DNA of 64,000 nucleotides from Diphasiastrum complanatum (lineage: Eukaryota; Streptophyta; Lycopodiopsida; Lycopodiales; Lycopodiaceae), in assembly GCA_029204225.1 (NCBI GenBank), contig CM055103.1:20056925-20120924 (forward strand), read 5' to 3'. Below, in pieces: positions 59,016 through 64,000 of the stretch; positions within the stretch are counted from its first letter, which is position 1; every line of letters starts with the position of its first letter. The translations under genes and the position numbers were made by a program. The notes below the pieces were generated by a model, which did no database searches, had not been told where the DNA came from, and saw only the letters and a program-made list of their open reading frames with translations.

Positions 59016-60616
59016 TCATTTTTTGTTGTAATTGATATTGGTTTCCTCCTCCAGCCTTGCTTTTTCTTTCTGAAGGCCCGCCATAGCACCATCGTCGAAT
59101 TGCCGCATATTGTGTTGTCCCCCTAGAGTGCCAAAGATATTGTATTGGAGCTCATTCGCCAACCATACCGCTTTTTGGGCTGTAAGGGGTAGCTACTCCC
59201 AAGGACCAATGTCAGGGAGGTTGCATGTGTAGTTAGGATACGGCATGGGGTTAAATGGTAGAAAATCAGGAGCAGGGCTAGACGGAGGTGTAGGAAAGAC
59301 AGGGAGGGGTGATTGTGGATTCAGGGGTGGGGAGAGACTACATGGCGGAGATTGTGGGATTGGGTTAGTGGTGACAGTGGTTGATGGGACTGCAGTTAGT
59401 AATTGTAAGGAAATATCATCTACGTTGACTGTGGAGTCAAGTAGGGTGGAGATTTGTACAGTCGAGGGCTTTTGTGGAAGTGTGGAAGGGAAGCCCGTGT
59501 TGAGAGTTAGTGAGGGTGTGGAGGTGACGGTAAATGGTGGGGGTGGTGGTGGGATTGTGAGAGCAAGTGATGGAGAGGAGATTGCCTATGTGGACGGAAT
59601 CATGCCCATAGAATCAGAGCCATAAGTGCTTGCCGTTCCGGAGCTGCCTGTTGTTGCTGCTACTGCTTGTCGGCGTTGTTGGGCCTGGTGAAGCAATGTC
59701 GCCTGCTGCTCTAGGACCTCCTTTGGGACCTGAGATGGTTTAAGACTCCCTCCGGATTCAGTATATTCTACCCCGATGTCGCTGGATAGAATGTCATGTG
59801 GGACATCTGCTTCGATGCTGATTGCCTTCCCTTTCTGCTTCTTAGTAGGTGGGGCTGGTGAGACTGGTTCTGCTGTCGGTTGGGGGTTGGCTCGCTTTTT
59901 TGTGCTTGGATAAACAACATCCAGCTCCTTGATGGCAGCAGCTGCCTTAGACCCCAATTGCTTGGTGACCAACATGTGGAGGAGATACCCACATTTGGTA
60001 GTTGATTTGTGGGCTTTCAGGGCTCCGCACAGCTTCTCCGCTACCTTCTCAACCCACTTACAATTTTGAGTGGGGTCGTCCATGGTGAGGGTTAGAGAGA
60101 AGAGATCGCTCGGTGGGATGCGATCCATCTTGGTGGTATGTACTGCAGCCATGGTGACGATGATCTCTGAGGCGGCCCGTAGATGGGGATCCGTGATGAG
60201 TCGGATAGTGATCATGTCGTTGGTTTGGGCAATGGTTTTGTCGTCGTCTATCGAAAACTTGGTGAAGTACTTGGCATCATAGCTGGTGCCCTTGCCATGG
60301 ATTGTCTCTCCAAAATTAGGAAAGCCGACACTCTGAAGATCCCCTAGAGAGACGTTGATAATATAACAACTACCAGTCTTGGTTGTAAGCCAAAAAGTTT
60401 GGAACTCATCTGAATAGGTCGAATAGCTGCTCGGATGAGGCTCTCGCTCTGCTGGTCCCGGAAAAGTGTTAGATCAAAGCCAAGATTGGTGAGAATATCC
60501 TTGGCCAGCATGAGTTACTCGGTGTAATTCTTAAGAGAGATCATAATTATATTCCCTGAATAAGGACGAGGGGGTTTACGACGATGCAAGCTCAGTGAAG
60601 AATCACGGGAAGCCAT
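59016..60616 (-). pseudogene. Decayed ~530-codon ORF of unknown family, 3' of gypsy pol
   Basis: From the ATG at 60614-60616 the minus strand encodes MASRDSSLSLHRRKPPRPYS, then (past one stop) LAKDILTNLGFDLTLF. After a frame change near 60410 it continues with SLGDLQSVGFPNFGETI, AKYFTKFSIDDDKTIAQTND and an open frame of 209 codons to 59586. That frame holds a helical part (WVEKVAEKLCGALKAH, YLLHMLVTKQLG), a Lys-rich patch (PPTKKQKGKA) and a Gln-rich helix. In the same frame, past a TAG, comes a Pro/Thr/Ser-rich stretch (IPPPPPPFTVTS). After a second TAG there is LTAQKAVWLANELQYNIFGT and a charged coiled-coil end (LQKEKARLEEETN). Few defects over 1.6 kb indicate a real former gene. It is reminiscent of gag-like or plant-transposon accessory proteins, but I cannot name it. 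Confidence 0.55.
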
Positions 60617-61294
60617 GGCAGTAGTGATTTTAGATTGCTCTGAGAATTTTGAAAATTTTGAAAAAATTTGGCATGAACTCAAGAGCAGCAATCTAAAATG
60701 AACTCGTGGAGAGAGGGTGGAGACCTATATATAGACTTTTTTGGGCAGGAATTTGCAACTTCACCTAGAAATCGTTCTCAGTGTCCACGATTTGGTAATG
60801 ATGATCGCAAATTTCGAGGCATCATTCTGAGGGCCCGAGAATTCCTGTAAGTGATTTGTGTTTGCCAAAAGAGAGAAAATGGCTGATAGTGCAATAATGT
60901 ATCTGATCAGAATTCGCGGAGGGAATAGAGAAATCGTGAGGATCAATTTGAGCTCCTGTGAATTGTCGGCGAATTCTGAGCATGGATATCTGATGAAAAA
61001 AATTCCATTCTTTTTATTTTTTGACATTTTTCTTCTGAGACGGAATTCGCGGAGGCCAAAAATGAATCGTTCTCTGCAAGAAAGAGGTTAGGCAAATTCT
61101 ATCTGAGATGATGTGAAAATATTTTGTTTGAAACTAATGACTTTTGTGGTTTTCTCAGAGAAGACTGTTGGTATAACTAATCAGATAGTATCTTGATGGG
61201 TGGAACAACAAATCACAGCAAAAAATGTTGTCAAAATGGCATACAAATAATAAAAAGGGAGAAGAAAAAAATAAACAGTAGAGAAAAAGCAGCT
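60617..61294. other. Spacer between unknown ORF and gypsy pol
   Basis: Contains short inverted phrases (GAATTCTGAGCATGGATATC on one side, AATTCGCGGAGG twice at 60913 and 61045). No gene is recognised. Confidence 0.4.

Positions 61295-64000
<2,706 letters not shown>

Noticed and set aside
59245-59625. Gly/Val-rich 126-codon plus-strand frame
   Set aside because: It is the antisense of the Pro/Thr-rich part of the minus-strand ORF, which has the better overall continuity.

Overview
The window looks like repeat-rich nuclear DNA from a land plant. The evidence is a Sucrase/Ferredoxin-like gene with canonical GT-AG introns and a tail anchor, a plant-type multi-pass membrane protein, a neprosin-family (DUF239) gene, plant-style Ty1/copia elements primed by initiator tRNA-Met, a Ty3/gypsy chromodomain fragment and a CACTA transposase. 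Long (CT)n/(GA)n tracts and low gene density suggest a large genome. A seed-free plant such as a fern is plausible, but the sequence read alone does not settle the species.

Only two genes look intact. One is an intronless six-helix membrane protein gene (1984-3033, +). The other is a five-exon Sucrase/Ferredoxin-like gene (50425-54225, -) whose exon lengths and phases sum to 431 codons. A third, the neprosin-family gene at 24703-26013 (+), is open except for one in-frame TGA at a position that is normally Trp.

The rest is mobile-element debris. 5-10 kb: a CACTA-type terminus with a GTCGG motif array, then broken Ty3/gypsy pol. 10-15.7 kb: a structurally complete but decayed copia element with two LTRs. 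17.7-22.4 kb: a second decayed copia whose 3' LTR carries two long (CT)n tracts. 22.7-24.1 kb: arrays of short repeats. 26.3-27.3 kb: a decayed DUF7869-like gene. 27.4-34 kb: an LTR with its primer site, a palindrome array, a MITE-like element and a palindrome-rich foldback element. 34.8-36.7 kb: copia RT and gypsy integrase scraps. 36.9-40.5 kb: a CACTA tnp2 transposase with introns. 40.6-48.5 kb: minus-strand copia pieces, LTRs and primer sites. 54.7-58.8 kb: a minus-strand copia pol with repeat-rich flanks. 59.0-60.6 kb: a decayed ORF I do not recognise. 61.3-62.8 kb: gypsy pol cut off by (GA)n. 62.8-64 kb: a (GA)n-containing tandem repeat.

A recurring pattern is several separate arrays of short, often palindromic motifs, each with its own consensus. 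Such arrays are known as subterminal binding-site clusters in CACTA-type elements; here most lie apart from any recognisable transposase. All coordinates and alignments were made by eye, so element ends are approximate unless a boundary motif is stated.
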